Below are positions 54,737 through 63,708 of a stretch of 64,000 nt of DNA, piece after piece (position 1 is the stretch's first letter; each line of letters opens with the position of its first letter). The translations under genes were made by a program, and so were the position numbers. Where the stretch lies: contig WGGC01000094.1 in NCBI GenBank assembly GCA_015491905.1, forward strand, positions 1 to 64,000. Direction: 5' to 3'. The notes under the pieces were generated by a model that had not been told where the DNA came from, made no database searches, and was given only the letters and a program-made list of their open reading frames with translations. Source of the stretch: Bacteroidales bacterium (lineage in GTDB: Bacteria > Bacteroidota > Bacteroidia > Bacteroidales > F082).

Positions 54737-54756
54737 AAAATTATAAACATATGAAA
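54737..54756 (+). repeat. Start-region repeat, copy B
   Basis: AAAATTATAAACATATGAAA overlapping the ATG of the SOR-like gene at 54751, with TGGCCAATGAAA at 54722-54733, as in the region before purE. Confidence 0.6.
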
Positions 54757-55173
54757 AATCGACGAAATTTTTTAAAAAAGAGTTTATTGCTAGTCTCCGG
54801 GATAACTGTTTCATCATCGTTATTAGCTGGAAATAATAAGAAAGACCTAAAAATGAATTCTTTCTCAGGCATTATTTATACAAAAAATGACCAGGGTAAA
54901 TGGGAAGGAAAATCTGATAGTCATGTACCTGAAATAACTATTAATGGAAATGAGGTTATTCTTTTTACAGATCATCCTATGGGTGAGTTTCATTATATTG
55001 TAAGGCATACTCTTGTTGATGAAAGCGGAAATGTAATTGGTAGTAAAACATTTTATCCTACAGATGAAAAAGCTAAATCTACTCATGAAATACCTAAAGG
55101 ATATAAAGGTAAATTATATGCCACAAGTTTTTGTAATAAACATGATTTCTGGCTAAAAGAATTCAGGGTATAA
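54751..55173 (+). CDS. Exported superoxide reductase-like protein (neelaredoxin type)
   Basis: A 140-residue protein with a twin-arginine-like signal (NRRNFLKKSLLLVSG, cleavage near LLAGN) and a desulfoferrodoxin iron-binding domain. All five Fe ligands of superoxide reductase centre II align: His58 (SHVPEI), His75 and His81 (DHPMGEFHYI), and Cys128 and His131 (SFCNKHDFW). The rubredoxin-like N-terminal domain is absent, so it is a 1Fe type. The Glu-Lys pair before the first His is Asp56-Ser57, so the usual catalytic Lys is missing. It would reduce superoxide outside the cytoplasm. The start is fixed by the ATG before the signal. Convergent with murB at a two-base gap. Confidence 0.82.
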   Translation: MKNRRNFLKKSLLLVSGITVSSSLLAGNNKKDLKMNSFSGIIYTKNDQGKWEGKSDSHVPEITINGNEVILFTDHPMGEFHYIVRHTLVDESGNVIGSKTFYPTDEKAKSTHEIPKGYKGKLYATSFCNKHDFWLKEFRV

Positions 55174-55175
55174 TT

Positions 55176-56198
55176 TCACAAAATAGTAACTTCCGGCTCC
55201 AGATCTATTTTAAAATGCTCATAAACATCTTTTTTTATTAAATTGGCTAAATTTAATATTTCGCTTCCTGTAGCATTTCCTATGTTAATTAGTACGAGTG
55301 CTTGTTTGGGGTAAACCCCGGCGTTGCCATGTTTTTTTCCTTTCCAGCCACATTGTTCAATTAACCATCCAGCTGGAATCTTAATTCTGTTTTCATCAAC
55401 TATATAAAAAGGAACTCTTTGGTATGAATGTTTAAGTTCTTCCAGTTTAAATTTATTAATAATAGGATTCTTGAAAAAACTACCGGCATTGCCTATATGC
55501 CGTGGGTCAGGAAGTTTTTCTCTTCTGATTTCTTTTATTCGTGTACTTATTTCAGCAGGAGTAAGTGTTAAATAATCTCGACCATGGAAAGTTTCCTGTA
55601 GTTTTCCATAATTTAACTTAGGATTTGGTTGTTTTGTCAATCTGTAAGTAGCATTTAAAATAAACCATTTTCCTTTTCCTAATGTTTTAAATATGCTACT
55701 TCTGTAACCAAATATACATTCATCTTCAAAAAAGGTTGTAATAACTCCTGTTTCCATATTAAAAGCCTGAAGATAGTCCAGTGATTCCCTTTGCTCAACT
55801 CCATAAGCACCAATGTTTTGCACCGGAGCAGCCCCAACAGTTCCAGGTATTAAACTAAGATTTTCTATACCCCACCAGCCTTTATTAACTGTATAATCCA
55901 CAAAATCACTCCATTTTTCACCGCCGCCAACTTGTATGAAAACTGACTCGTCAGTTTCTTCTATTATTTTAATTCCTTTAATTTTATTATGTAAAATTAT
56001 CCCATCATAATCATTGGTAAATAAAATATTACTTCCTTCTCCCAATACCAAAAACTTATTGTCCTTTTTTAATAATTTAAAATGGTGAAGCAGTTCTTTT
56101 AACTCTTCGGAAGATTGTATTTCTATAAATTGATTGGTTTTCACATCAATACCAAATGTATTAAAGCTTTTTAATGAAAAGTTATTTTTTATTTCCAT
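55176..56198 (-). CDS. murB: UDP-N-acetylenolpyruvoylglucosamine reductase
   Basis: A 340-residue FAD enzyme that reduces the MurA product to UDP-MurNAc with NADPH. It has FLVLGEGSNILFT, SLIPGTVGAAPVQNIGAYGVE for FAD, FGYRSSIFK, the catalytic-Ser motif NAGSFFKNP and a Glu near the C-terminus (DLEPEVTIL). The length and inserted region fit the E. coli type I form. Encoded 10 bases after purB and probably co-transcribed with it; murA lies far away at 26 kb. Confidence 0.95.
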   Translation of the reverse strand: MEIKNNFSLKSFNTFGIDVKTNQFIEIQSSEELKELLHHFKLLKKDNKFLVLGEGSNILFTNDYDGIILHNKIKGIKIIEETDESVFIQVGGGEKWSDFVDYTVNKGWWGIENLSLIPGTVGAAPVQNIGAYGVEQRESLDYLQAFNMETGVITTFFEDECIFGYRSSIFKTLGKGKWFILNATYRLTKQPNPKLNYGKLQETFHGRDYLTLTPAEISTRIKEIRREKLPDPRHIGNAGSFFKNPIINKFKLEELKHSYQRVPFYIVDENRIKIPAGWLIEQCGWKGKKHGNAGVYPKQALVLINIGNATGSEILNLANLIKKDVYEHFKIDLEPEVTIL

Positions 56199-56208
56199 AA
56201 TTTTTTCT

Positions 56209-57561
56209 TTAAAAGGATATCTTTCCGGTATAGGAATTGGGAGATATAGACTTCAATTCATTTTTTATCTTTTCATCAATTTCCAGCTGATCAATAAAAT
56301 GATAAATTTTTTCTTTTGTAATTTGTTCATTTGTACGGGTTAAATTTTTTAAAGCCTCGTATGGAGCAGGATAGTTTTCTCTTCTTAAAATACTTTGTAT
56401 TGCCTCCGCAACAACTGCCCAGTTATTGTCCAGATCTGCTTTTATTTTATCCTCATTAAGAAGTAGTTTTTTTAAACCTTTTTCTAATGACTGAATGGCA
56501 ATTTGTATATGTGCTATGGGAACACCTATATTTCTGGTTACTGTAGAATCTGTTAAGTCTCTTTGTAACCTTGATATTGGTAACTTTGCAGATAGAAAGT
56601 TTAACATTGCATTTGAAATACTTAAGTTCCCTTCTGCATTTTCAAAATCAATTGGATTTATCTTGTGTGGCATTGCCGATGATCCAATTTCACCGGTTTT
56701 TATTTTTTGTTTGAAATAATCCATTGAAATATAAGTCCACATATCCCTGGAGAAATCAATTAAAATTGTATTTATTCTTTTTAATATATCAAAATACTCT
56801 GCTAAATCATCGTAATGCTCAATTTGTGTGGTTGTCTTTTGACGTACTAATCCCAGCTGTTTTTTTAAAAAATTATCGGAGAATTTTATCCAATCGATTT
56901 TAGGGTAAGTAATATAATGCGCATTTAGATTTCCTGTAGCTCCACCAAATTTACCAGAAAAAGAATAGTTTACTAAGTGTTTTAACTGATCACCAATACG
57001 TTCAACAAAAACATACATTTCTTTGCCTAGAATTGTAGGTGATGCTGGTTGTCCGTGAGTCCTTGCCAGCATTGGAATATTTCGCCAGCTGTTTGCCAGC
57101 TCGTTTAGCTGCTCTGCAAAATGAGTAATTGCAGGAAAAACAACTTCTTCATGTGCTTTTTTTATGCTTAGTGGTAGTGCTGTATTATTGATATCTTGTG
57201 AGGTCAGTCCAAAATGAATAAATTCTTTAAAATCCGATAACCCTAAACTATCCATGTTTTCTTTAATGAAATACTCTACTGCTTTCACATCATGATTGGT
57301 GGTTTTTTCTATTTCTTTAATTCTTTTTGCATCAGATAGTGTAAAACCGTAATAAATATTTCTAAGAAGTTTGAAATGATCCTGATTAAAATTTTCTAAT
57401 CCCGGCAAGGGAAATTTGCATAGAGCAATAAAATATTCTATTTCAACCTGAAGTCTGAATTTAAATAAAGCAAATTCTGAAAAATATGCATACAGATTCT
57501 TTGTTTTGGAATGATAACGGCCATCAATAGGTGAAATGGCCGTCAACGGAGAAAAATTCAT
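56209..57561 (-). CDS. purB: Adenylosuccinate lyase
   Basis: A 450-residue member of the fumarase/aspartase superfamily acting twice in purine synthesis (SAICAR to AICAR, adenylosuccinate to AMP). It has TNHDVKAVEYFIKE, HFGLTSQDINNTA, RTHGQPASPTILGKE and the signature GSSAMPHKINPIDFENAEGN, with the catalytic-loop Ser. It is the E. coli-like form by length and by PHKINP. Its -7 box lies 14 bases upstream. murB follows directly. Confidence 0.96.
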   Translation of the reverse strand: MNFSPLTAISPIDGRYHSKTKNLYAYFSEFALFKFRLQVEIEYFIALCKFPLPGLENFNQDHFKLLRNIYYGFTLSDAKRIKEIEKTTNHDVKAVEYFIKENMDSLGLSDFKEFIHFGLTSQDINNTALPLSIKKAHEEVVFPAITHFAEQLNELANSWRNIPMLARTHGQPASPTILGKEMYVFVERIGDQLKHLVNYSFSGKFGGATGNLNAHYITYPKIDWIKFSDNFLKKQLGLVRQKTTTQIEHYDDLAEYFDILKRINTILIDFSRDMWTYISMDYFKQKIKTGEIGSSAMPHKINPIDFENAEGNLSISNAMLNFLSAKLPISRLQRDLTDSTVTRNIGVPIAHIQIAIQSLEKGLKKLLLNEDKIKADLDNNWAVVAEAIQSILRRENYPAPYEALKNLTRTNEQITKEKIYHFIDQLEIDEKIKNELKSISPNSYTGKISF

Positions 57562-57575
57562 AATTTATTTTTTTT

Positions 57576-57583
57576 CAAAAGTA
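57576..57583 (-). promoter_or_regulatory. -7 box before purB-murB
   Basis: TACTTTTG on the minus strand, 14 bases from the purB ATG. Confidence 0.5.
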
Positions 57584-57639
57584 ATAAAATTGACTGTATT
57601 TTTCTCGTTAATTATATTTTTGATTGCTTAAAGAAAAAA

Positions 57640-59079
57640 CTATTTACTTTTTAATGTCATTAATATAATATTCTCAACGTGATGTGTTTGTGGAAACATA
57701 TCAACAGGTTGAACGGCTTTTATTTCGTATTTTTCATTTAAAATGGCAATATCGCGTGCCTGAGTGGCAGGATTACAACTTACGTAAATAATTTTTTGTG
57801 GTGCAGCTAATAATATTTGTTCAATTACCTTTGGATGCATTCCGGCTCTGGGGGGATCAGTTAGTAAAACATCCGGTTTTCCATTTTTTTGTATGAATTC
57901 TTGAGTAAGGAATTTAGCCATATCACCGGTATAAAAGTCAACGTTAGAAATATTATTCTCCGTTGCATTTTTTTTGGCGTGTTGTATAGCTTCTTCTACC
58001 GATTCAATACCAATAACCTTTTTTACAGAAGGTGCAATAAAAAGGGCAATGGTTCCGGCCCCTGTGTATAAATCGTAAACCAGCTCGTCTCCAGTAAATT
58101 TAGCAAGGTCATGGGCTGCTTTATATAATTTCCATGCTTGTTTAGGATTTGTTTGGTAAAATGATTTAGGACTAACTTTAAATTTTAAAATGTCTCTTCC
58201 TTCTTTGGCAGGATTCATTTCTTCTAAAATAAAACCTTTTCCTTTATATAATTTTACATCCAAATCATATATAGAATCATTTTGTTTTGTATTTATTATA
58301 TATAATAGTGAGCTGATAGATGGGAACTTAACAGATAAAAAATCCATAACCTGCTCTATTGCAAATGGTTGTTCTTCTCCAAAGATTACAATAACCATTA
58401 AATCACCTGTGCTGGATGTGCGGATAATTAAATTCCGAAGAAATCCTTTTTGTTCTCTTGCATTATAAAAGGAAAAATTTTTTGAAATAGTATAATCTTT
58501 TAAGGCATTACGAATTTCATTTGAAGGGTCTTTTTGAAGGTAACAATGATGGATATCAAGAATCTTATCAAACATGCCGGGAAGGTGAAACCCTAATCCC
58601 CGAGTTTCTTTGTATTCATGTTCATTATCTGAAATTTCTTCTTCGGTGAGCCATCGTTTATTTGAAAAAGTATATTCCAGCTTATTTCGATAGAAAAAAA
58701 TTTCTTCAGCACCAATTATGTCATTTATTTCAGGGAATGGAACTTTGGCAATTCTATTCAGACTATCTTCTACTTGCTTCTGCTTAAAAGATTTTTGATA
58801 TGAATAATCTAAATGCTGCCATTTACAACCACCACATAACCCGAAATGTTCACATTTTGGAGTAATTCTGTATTCGGAATATTTTTTTATTTCTTTAATC
58901 CGGCCTTCAAGATAATTCCTTCTTTTCTTAACAACCTGGACATCGACAATGTCTCCGGGAGCACCGAAAGGAATAAATAATATTTTATTATTTGCTTTAG
59001 CTACGGCTTTCCCTTCTGCACCTGCATCGGTAATTTCAATATTTTCCAATAGGGGTAACGGTCTTTTTTTTCTTCCCAT
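57640..59079 (-). CDS. rlmD: RlmD/TrmA-family RNA (uracil-5-)-methyltransferase
   Basis: A 479-residue methyltransferase making 5-methyluridine in RNA. It has an N-terminal TRAM domain (about 10-65), Fe-S cysteines in CEHFGLCGGC plus an earlier or later partner, the SAM motif YDLYTGAGTIALFIA, DPPRAGMHP and the catalytic Cys in YVSCNPATQARD. The length fits RlmD (23S U1939) or RlmCD rather than TrmA, but the target is inferred. The start at 59079 follows a -7-like TATCTTTG at 59219-59226, implying a leader of about 130 bases. Confidence 0.9.
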   Translation of the reverse strand: MGRKKRPLPLLENIEITDAGAEGKAVAKANNKILFIPFGAPGDIVDVQVVKKRRNYLEGRIKEIKKYSEYRITPKCEHFGLCGGCKWQHLDYSYQKSFKQKQVEDSLNRIAKVPFPEINDIIGAEEIFFYRNKLEYTFSNKRWLTEEEISDNEHEYKETRGLGFHLPGMFDKILDIHHCYLQKDPSNEIRNALKDYTISKNFSFYNAREQKGFLRNLIIRTSSTGDLMVIVIFGEEQPFAIEQVMDFLSVKFPSISSLLYIINTKQNDSIYDLDVKLYKGKGFILEEMNPAKEGRDILKFKVSPKSFYQTNPKQAWKLYKAAHDLAKFTGDELVYDLYTGAGTIALFIAPSVKKVIGIESVEEAIQHAKKNATENNISNVDFYTGDMAKFLTQEFIQKNGKPDVLLTDPPRAGMHPKVIEQILLAAPQKIIYVSCNPATQARDIAILNEKYEIKAVQPVDMFPQTHHVENIILMTLKSK

Positions 59080-59266
59080 TTGTTAAGTGTTTGTATTTTA
59101 ATGTTTAATTAGTGTTCTCATTTATATTGATTTATTGCAGGCTTACTTTTTTGAATAATGCCTTTATAGTGTAATGGACAGCTAATTATATATTTGGGTA
59201 TGTTTTTTTTTAAGTCGGCAAAGATAAATTTTATTTAAAGATTAGAAATATTTGTTTTAATAAAAA

Positions 59267-62212
59267 TTATCGTTTTAATGCATCAAAAAGAATCTCCACA
59301 GGATGTAATGCTTTGCGATTAGTTCCATCTAATATCTGATGCCGGCATGAGGTTCCCGGAGCAGCAATGATAGTGTTATTTATGCTGTTTCTAACTGCCG
59401 GAAATAAAACCATTTCCCCAATTTTCATACTTAATTCGTAGTGTTCTTTTTCATATCCAAAAGAACCTGCCATACCACAGCAACCTGAAGGGATTTCTTC
59501 AACGGTATAATTTGAAGGGAAACTTAAAATATATAAAGTTGGACCGGTGGAAGCCAAAGATTTTTGATGACAATGTCCGTGTAATTTAATATGCTGTTTT
59601 TTTTGAGTAAAATGATCTTTCTTAATTTTATTTTTCTGCATTTCTTTTTGTAAGAATTCGTCAATCATCAAAGCGTTTTTTGATAAAGTTTTGGCTTTAT
59701 TTCTTACCGAAGGTTCTGCCAAATCTATATACTCATCTCTGAATGTTAAAATTGCTGAAGGTTCAATGCCAATTAACGGAGTATCCTCAGAAATGATTTC
59801 CGATAACAACCGAACATTTTTATTGGCAATTTGTTTGGCTTTTTTTACTAAACCTTTGGAAAGATAAGTTCGTGCGCTTTCTTCATGTTTAGGGATTAGA
59901 ACTTTATATCCTAATCTGTTTAATAGCAAAATGGCTTTGATGCCTATTTCTGTATCGTTAAAACGGGTAAATTCATCATTAAAAAGATAAACGGTACCGT
60001 TTGGAAAACGTGTGTCTTGTTTTTTTATGTTTTTCCTATACCACTGATCTAGTGTTACCTTTGCAAGTTTTGGAAATTTGCGCTCCGGAGAAAATCCCAA
60101 TATTTTGGCATTAATTTTTGATATAGAACCGTTAGTTTGTATGAAATTATATATAGAAGTAAACTTACTTCCAAGTAAATTTACTTTGCCAATATTGGCA
60201 ATTAGTTTTGATCGCAAAGGTATTCCGTGTTCCTCATAATAATGCTGTAAAAATTCAGCTTTTAATTTTGTAATATCTACACTTGAAGGGCATTCTGATT
60301 TACAGGCTTTACAGGATAGGCACATATCCAGTGTCTGATATATTTCATCATTATCGAAAGGGTTTTCCTGATTAGGTTTACTTAAAAACTCTCTCAATAT
60401 ATTAGCGCGGGCACGTGTTGTCTTGTCTTCATCTTTAGTTGCCATGTAGCTTGGGCACATGGTGCCTCCCATTATTGCAGATTTACGACATTCTCCGGTT
60501 CCATTGCATTTTTCAGCGGCCCGTACTATACCCATATCTTTTGAAAAATCGAAATAGGTTTTAATTTCCGGAGTTTCCTGGCCGGGGATATAACGTAAAG
60601 ATGTATTCATTTTAGGGGTATCCGTTATTTTACCCGGATTAAAAATATTTTTATCATCCCAGTTATGCTTGATATCTTTAAAAAGAGTGTAAATCTTTTC
60701 TCCCACCATTATTGAAATGAATTCGCCTCGCAGTCTTCCATCCCCATGTTCTCCACTTAAAGAACCATTGTATTTTTTCACCAACCGGGCCGATTCCAAT
60801 GCTATTTCATGAAATAATTCAACTTCTTTTTTGTCTTTTAAGTTCATCACCGGACGTAGATGCAGTTCTCCTGTCGAAATATGTGCATAATAAACACAAT
60901 CTTTGTTGTATTTTTTTAGAATTTTATTAAAATCAGATATATATTCAGGTAATACTTTTGGATTTACCGCTGTATCTTCTGTAACGGCTACTGGCTTTGC
61001 ATCACCGGGCATATTGTTTAAAATACCTAATCCGGCTTTTCGTAAATCCCATACTTTATCCATATCTTTTCCTGTAATTAATGGGAAATGAAAGCCATAC
61101 CCTTTACTTCTCATGGTTTTCTCCAGCTTAACGGCTTTTTTTTCTATGTCTCCCATGCTTTCTCCCAAAAATTCTACAATAAGAATAGCGCCGGGATCTC
61201 CCTTGAGGAAAAATCTGTTTTTACGCTGTTCAATATTTTCTTTGGTTAAATCCAGAATGACTTTGTCCATTAACTCGACCGAATATGGTGATAATTTAAG
61301 GGCTATTAAATTTGCTTTTAATGACTCTTCAACAGTGTTTAAATGAACACATACTAATCCTTTGTGTTCGGATGGAACAGGTTCAAGGTTTAATTTTAAA
61401 GAGGTTGTAAAAGCCAGTGTACCTTCACTTCCTGCCAACAGTTTTGAAAAATTGAATGACTCACCACCTTTTCTCCATGGTTCCATTTCCAGCAATAAGT
61501 CGAGGGCATAACCTGTATTTCTTCTTTTTAAAGAAAGATCAGGATATTGTTGGTTAATTTCTTTTTGTATATCTTTTTGATCGAGAATGTTTTTTATTTG
61601 TCTATAAAGTTTTCCTTCCAGCGTCTCTAATTGCAGTTTTTTGTTGAATTCCTCCTTAGAAATGTTTCCAAACGAAACTTCCGATTCATCGCTTAGAATG
61701 GTATTTACTTCTTTTATATGATCTCTTGTACTTCCATATACAAGAGAATGAGCTCCACATGAATTATTTCCCAGCATACCTCCCAGCATAGCCCTGTTAG
61801 ATGTTGAGGTTTCCGGGGCGAAAAATAATCCATAAGGTTTTAAAAATAAATTTAATTCATCTCTGACAACTCCGGGCTCAACAATAACCCAGCGTTCTTT
61901 AACGTTAACTTCAACTATTTTATTAAAATATTTTGAAATATCTACTACAATGCCATTGCCAACAACCTGGCCTGCAAGGGAGGTGCCTGCGGCCCTTGGA
62001 ATCAATGATGTTTCGTTTTCCTTCGCAAAATGAATTAACTTTTTAATGTCTGATTTATTTTTAGGATATGAAACTGCTAATGGGATTTCCTTATATGTTG
62101 ATGCATCAGTAGCATAGATTAACCTAATGGTTTCTCCCCAGTATATTTCACCACTTAATATTTTATTTAAAGAGGCTAACATTTCAGGAGTGATTTGCTT
62201 AATGGTATCCAT
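59267..62212 (-). CDS. FAD-linked dehydrogenase fused to Fe-S/CCG domain
   Basis: A 981-residue fusion of a GlcD-like FAD oxidase and a GlcF/GlpC-like Fe-S protein. The FAD_binding_4 domain contains PRAAGTSLAGQVVGNGIVVDIS. The FAD-oxidase C domain has YYAHISTGELHLRPV and LSGEHGDGRLRGEF. Two ferredoxin motifs follow (CNGTGECRKSAIMGGTMCP and CLSCKACKSECP). Two CCG-type segments end it (HGHCHQKSLAS, PSGCCGMAGSFGYE). The layout fits respiratory D-lactate dehydrogenase or glycolate/2-hydroxyacid dehydrogenase; the substrate is not certain. I chose the ATG at 62212, 13 codons inside a longer frame. No signal peptide; peripheral to the inner membrane is likely. Confidence 0.9.
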   Translation of the reverse strand: MDTIKQITPEMLASLNKILSGEIYWGETIRLIYATDASTYKEIPLAVSYPKNKSDIKKLIHFAKENETSLIPRAAGTSLAGQVVGNGIVVDISKYFNKIVEVNVKERWVIVEPGVVRDELNLFLKPYGLFFAPETSTSNRAMLGGMLGNNSCGAHSLVYGSTRDHIKEVNTILSDESEVSFGNISKEEFNKKLQLETLEGKLYRQIKNILDQKDIQKEINQQYPDLSLKRRNTGYALDLLLEMEPWRKGGESFNFSKLLAGSEGTLAFTTSLKLNLEPVPSEHKGLVCVHLNTVEESLKANLIALKLSPYSVELMDKVILDLTKENIEQRKNRFFLKGDPGAILIVEFLGESMGDIEKKAVKLEKTMRSKGYGFHFPLITGKDMDKVWDLRKAGLGILNNMPGDAKPVAVTEDTAVNPKVLPEYISDFNKILKKYNKDCVYYAHISTGELHLRPVMNLKDKKEVELFHEIALESARLVKKYNGSLSGEHGDGRLRGEFISIMVGEKIYTLFKDIKHNWDDKNIFNPGKITDTPKMNTSLRYIPGQETPEIKTYFDFSKDMGIVRAAEKCNGTGECRKSAIMGGTMCPSYMATKDEDKTTRARANILREFLSKPNQENPFDNDEIYQTLDMCLSCKACKSECPSSVDITKLKAEFLQHYYEEHGIPLRSKLIANIGKVNLLGSKFTSIYNFIQTNGSISKINAKILGFSPERKFPKLAKVTLDQWYRKNIKKQDTRFPNGTVYLFNDEFTRFNDTEIGIKAILLLNRLGYKVLIPKHEESARTYLSKGLVKKAKQIANKNVRLLSEIISEDTPLIGIEPSAILTFRDEYIDLAEPSVRNKAKTLSKNALMIDEFLQKEMQKNKIKKDHFTQKKQHIKLHGHCHQKSLASTGPTLYILSFPSNYTVEEIPSGCCGMAGSFGYEKEHYELSMKIGEMVLFPAVRNSINNTIIAAPGTSCRHQILDGTNRKALHPVEILFDALKR

Positions 62213-62390
62213 AAGATTTAATTTCTGTATATTCTGGTTAAAAATAGCCAAAAATAAACTAAAGCTTTGTATTGTAGCAATTAATTTTAATATTTTAGTT
62301 GAAATAGGTTTTCTGAAATGAATTAAATTTTTATTTTAAAGTCTTTATTCAATCTTTAAATATTCTACCCTTTTGTTTAAATTACTTGTT

Positions 62391-62398
62391 TATTTTTG
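62391..62398 (+). promoter_or_regulatory. -7 box before the hut operon
   Basis: TATTTTTG, 18 bases before the hutI ATG, with TTTG at 62372-62375 as a -33 candidate at a slightly short spacing of 15 bases. Confidence 0.5.
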
Positions 62399-62416
62399 TA
62401 AATAAATTTTTAGAAA

Positions 62417-63694
62417 ATGGCAATTTTTATTAAAAATATTAAAAGTCTGATTAATGTTGAGAATATTCCAAAAGACAAAGCAAGTGGCATTGAAATGGCA
62501 AATATGCAAAGTCTGGATAATGCCTGGATATTGATTCGAAATGACAAGATTATAGATTTTGGATTAATGGATAAACTGGATGAGAAAAAAATTTCTTTTT
62601 CTAAAGAGGAAGTGGAAATATTAAATGCAGAGGGTAAAATGGTTATGCCTGCATTTGTCGATTCGCATACTCATTTGGTTTTTCCTGATACGCGTGAGAA
62701 GGAATATGTTTATAAAATTAAGGGGTTGTCTTATGAAGAAATAGCCAAAAGGGGTGGGGGCATTTTAAACTCTTCACGTAAAATGAAAGAAATTTCCACT
62801 GAAGAATTATTTGTATCTTCTTATCATAGGGCGTTAGAGGCTATGCGATGGGGTACAGGAGCATTAGAAATTAAAAGTGGATATGGCCTTTCATGGGAGT
62901 TGGAGAAGAAAATGCTTTTGGTAATTAAAAAATTAAAAAAAGCATTGCCTATTCCTGTTAAATCTACTTTTTTGGGAGCGCATGCTGTTCCGGAAGAATA
63001 TAAAAGTAATCCTGATAAGTATGTTGATATTGTAGTAAATGAAATGATTCCGAAGGTGTCGGAAGAGAAACTTGCTGATTTTATTGATGTATTTTGTGAT
63101 CGAGGTTTTTTTACTGTTGCCCAAACAGAGCGAATTTTAGCCGCCGGACAACAATATGGGTTACGAGCTAAAATTCACGCCAACGAATTGGATTTTTCGG
63201 GTGGTGTACAGGTTGGCGTTAAGTATAATGCTCTTTCAGTAGATCACCTTGAGTATATGGGTGATGATGAGTTAAGGACATTGTCGGGTTCTAAAACTAT
63301 GCCAACAATTTTGCCGGGGGCAGCTTTTTTCCTGGGATTGAAATTAGCACCTGCACGTAAAATTATTGATAAAGGGCTCCCTCTTGCTATGGCTACTGAT
63401 TTTAATCCCGGCTCTTCGCCTTCAGGAAATATGCAAATGATTGTTTCCATGGCTTCAATATTATATCATATGCTTCCGGAAGAAGCTATTACGGCAACTA
63501 CTCTAAATACCGCTTATGCCTTGGGATTAAGTAATAAAATAGGAAGCATTGCCAAAGGAAAAAAAGCTAATCTTATCATAACAAAAAAAATACCTTCTAT
63601 TGATTATTTACCTTATGCTTATGGGGAAAATAAATTAGATTTGCTCATGATTAATGGAGAGTTTATAAATTTTGATAGAATAGAAAAAATATAA
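62417..63694 (+). CDS. hutI: Imidazolonepropionase
   Basis: A 425-residue metal-dependent amidohydrolase, third step of histidine breakdown, opening imidazolone propionate to N-formimino-glutamate. It has the metal motif VDSHTHLVF, LEIKSGYGLSWELEKKML, FLGAHAVPEEY, KIHANELDFSGG, SVDHLEYM and the metal Asp in ATDFNPGSSPSGNMQM. Length and motifs are complete. Followed after 14 bases by ftcD, forming a hut operon that runs out of the window. Confidence 0.95.
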   Translation: MAIFIKNIKSLINVENIPKDKASGIEMANMQSLDNAWILIRNDKIIDFGLMDKLDEKKISFSKEEVEILNAEGKMVMPAFVDSHTHLVFPDTREKEYVYKIKGLSYEEIAKRGGGILNSSRKMKEISTEELFVSSYHRALEAMRWGTGALEIKSGYGLSWELEKKMLLVIKKLKKALPIPVKSTFLGAHAVPEEYKSNPDKYVDIVVNEMIPKVSEEKLADFIDVFCDRGFFTVAQTERILAAGQQYGLRAKIHANELDFSGGVQVGVKYNALSVDHLEYMGDDELRTLSGSKTMPTILPGAAFFLGLKLAPARKIIDKGLPLAMATDFNPGSSPSGNMQMIVSMASILYHMLPEEAITATTLNTAYALGLSNKIGSIAKGKKANLIITKKIPSIDYLPYAYGENKLDLLMINGEFINFDRIEKI

Positions 63695-63708
63695 AAAAAT
63701 TAACAGAT

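Larger units (their letters stand above)
54450..54750. other. Intergenic region with repeats and palindromes before the SOR-like gene
   Basis: A 301-base non-coding gap. It contains two copies of the start-region repeat (54636-54655 and the one running into the gene at 54737-54756), 101 bases apart. A perfect 22-base palindrome lies at 54662-54683 and a 16-base palindrome at 54693-54708. No ORF of note. Confidence 0.55.

Noticed and set aside
55173..55176. Two-base convergent gap between the SOR-like gene and murB as a regulatory overlap
   Set aside because: Compact convergent ends are common; without transcript data there is nothing beyond the missing terminator space.
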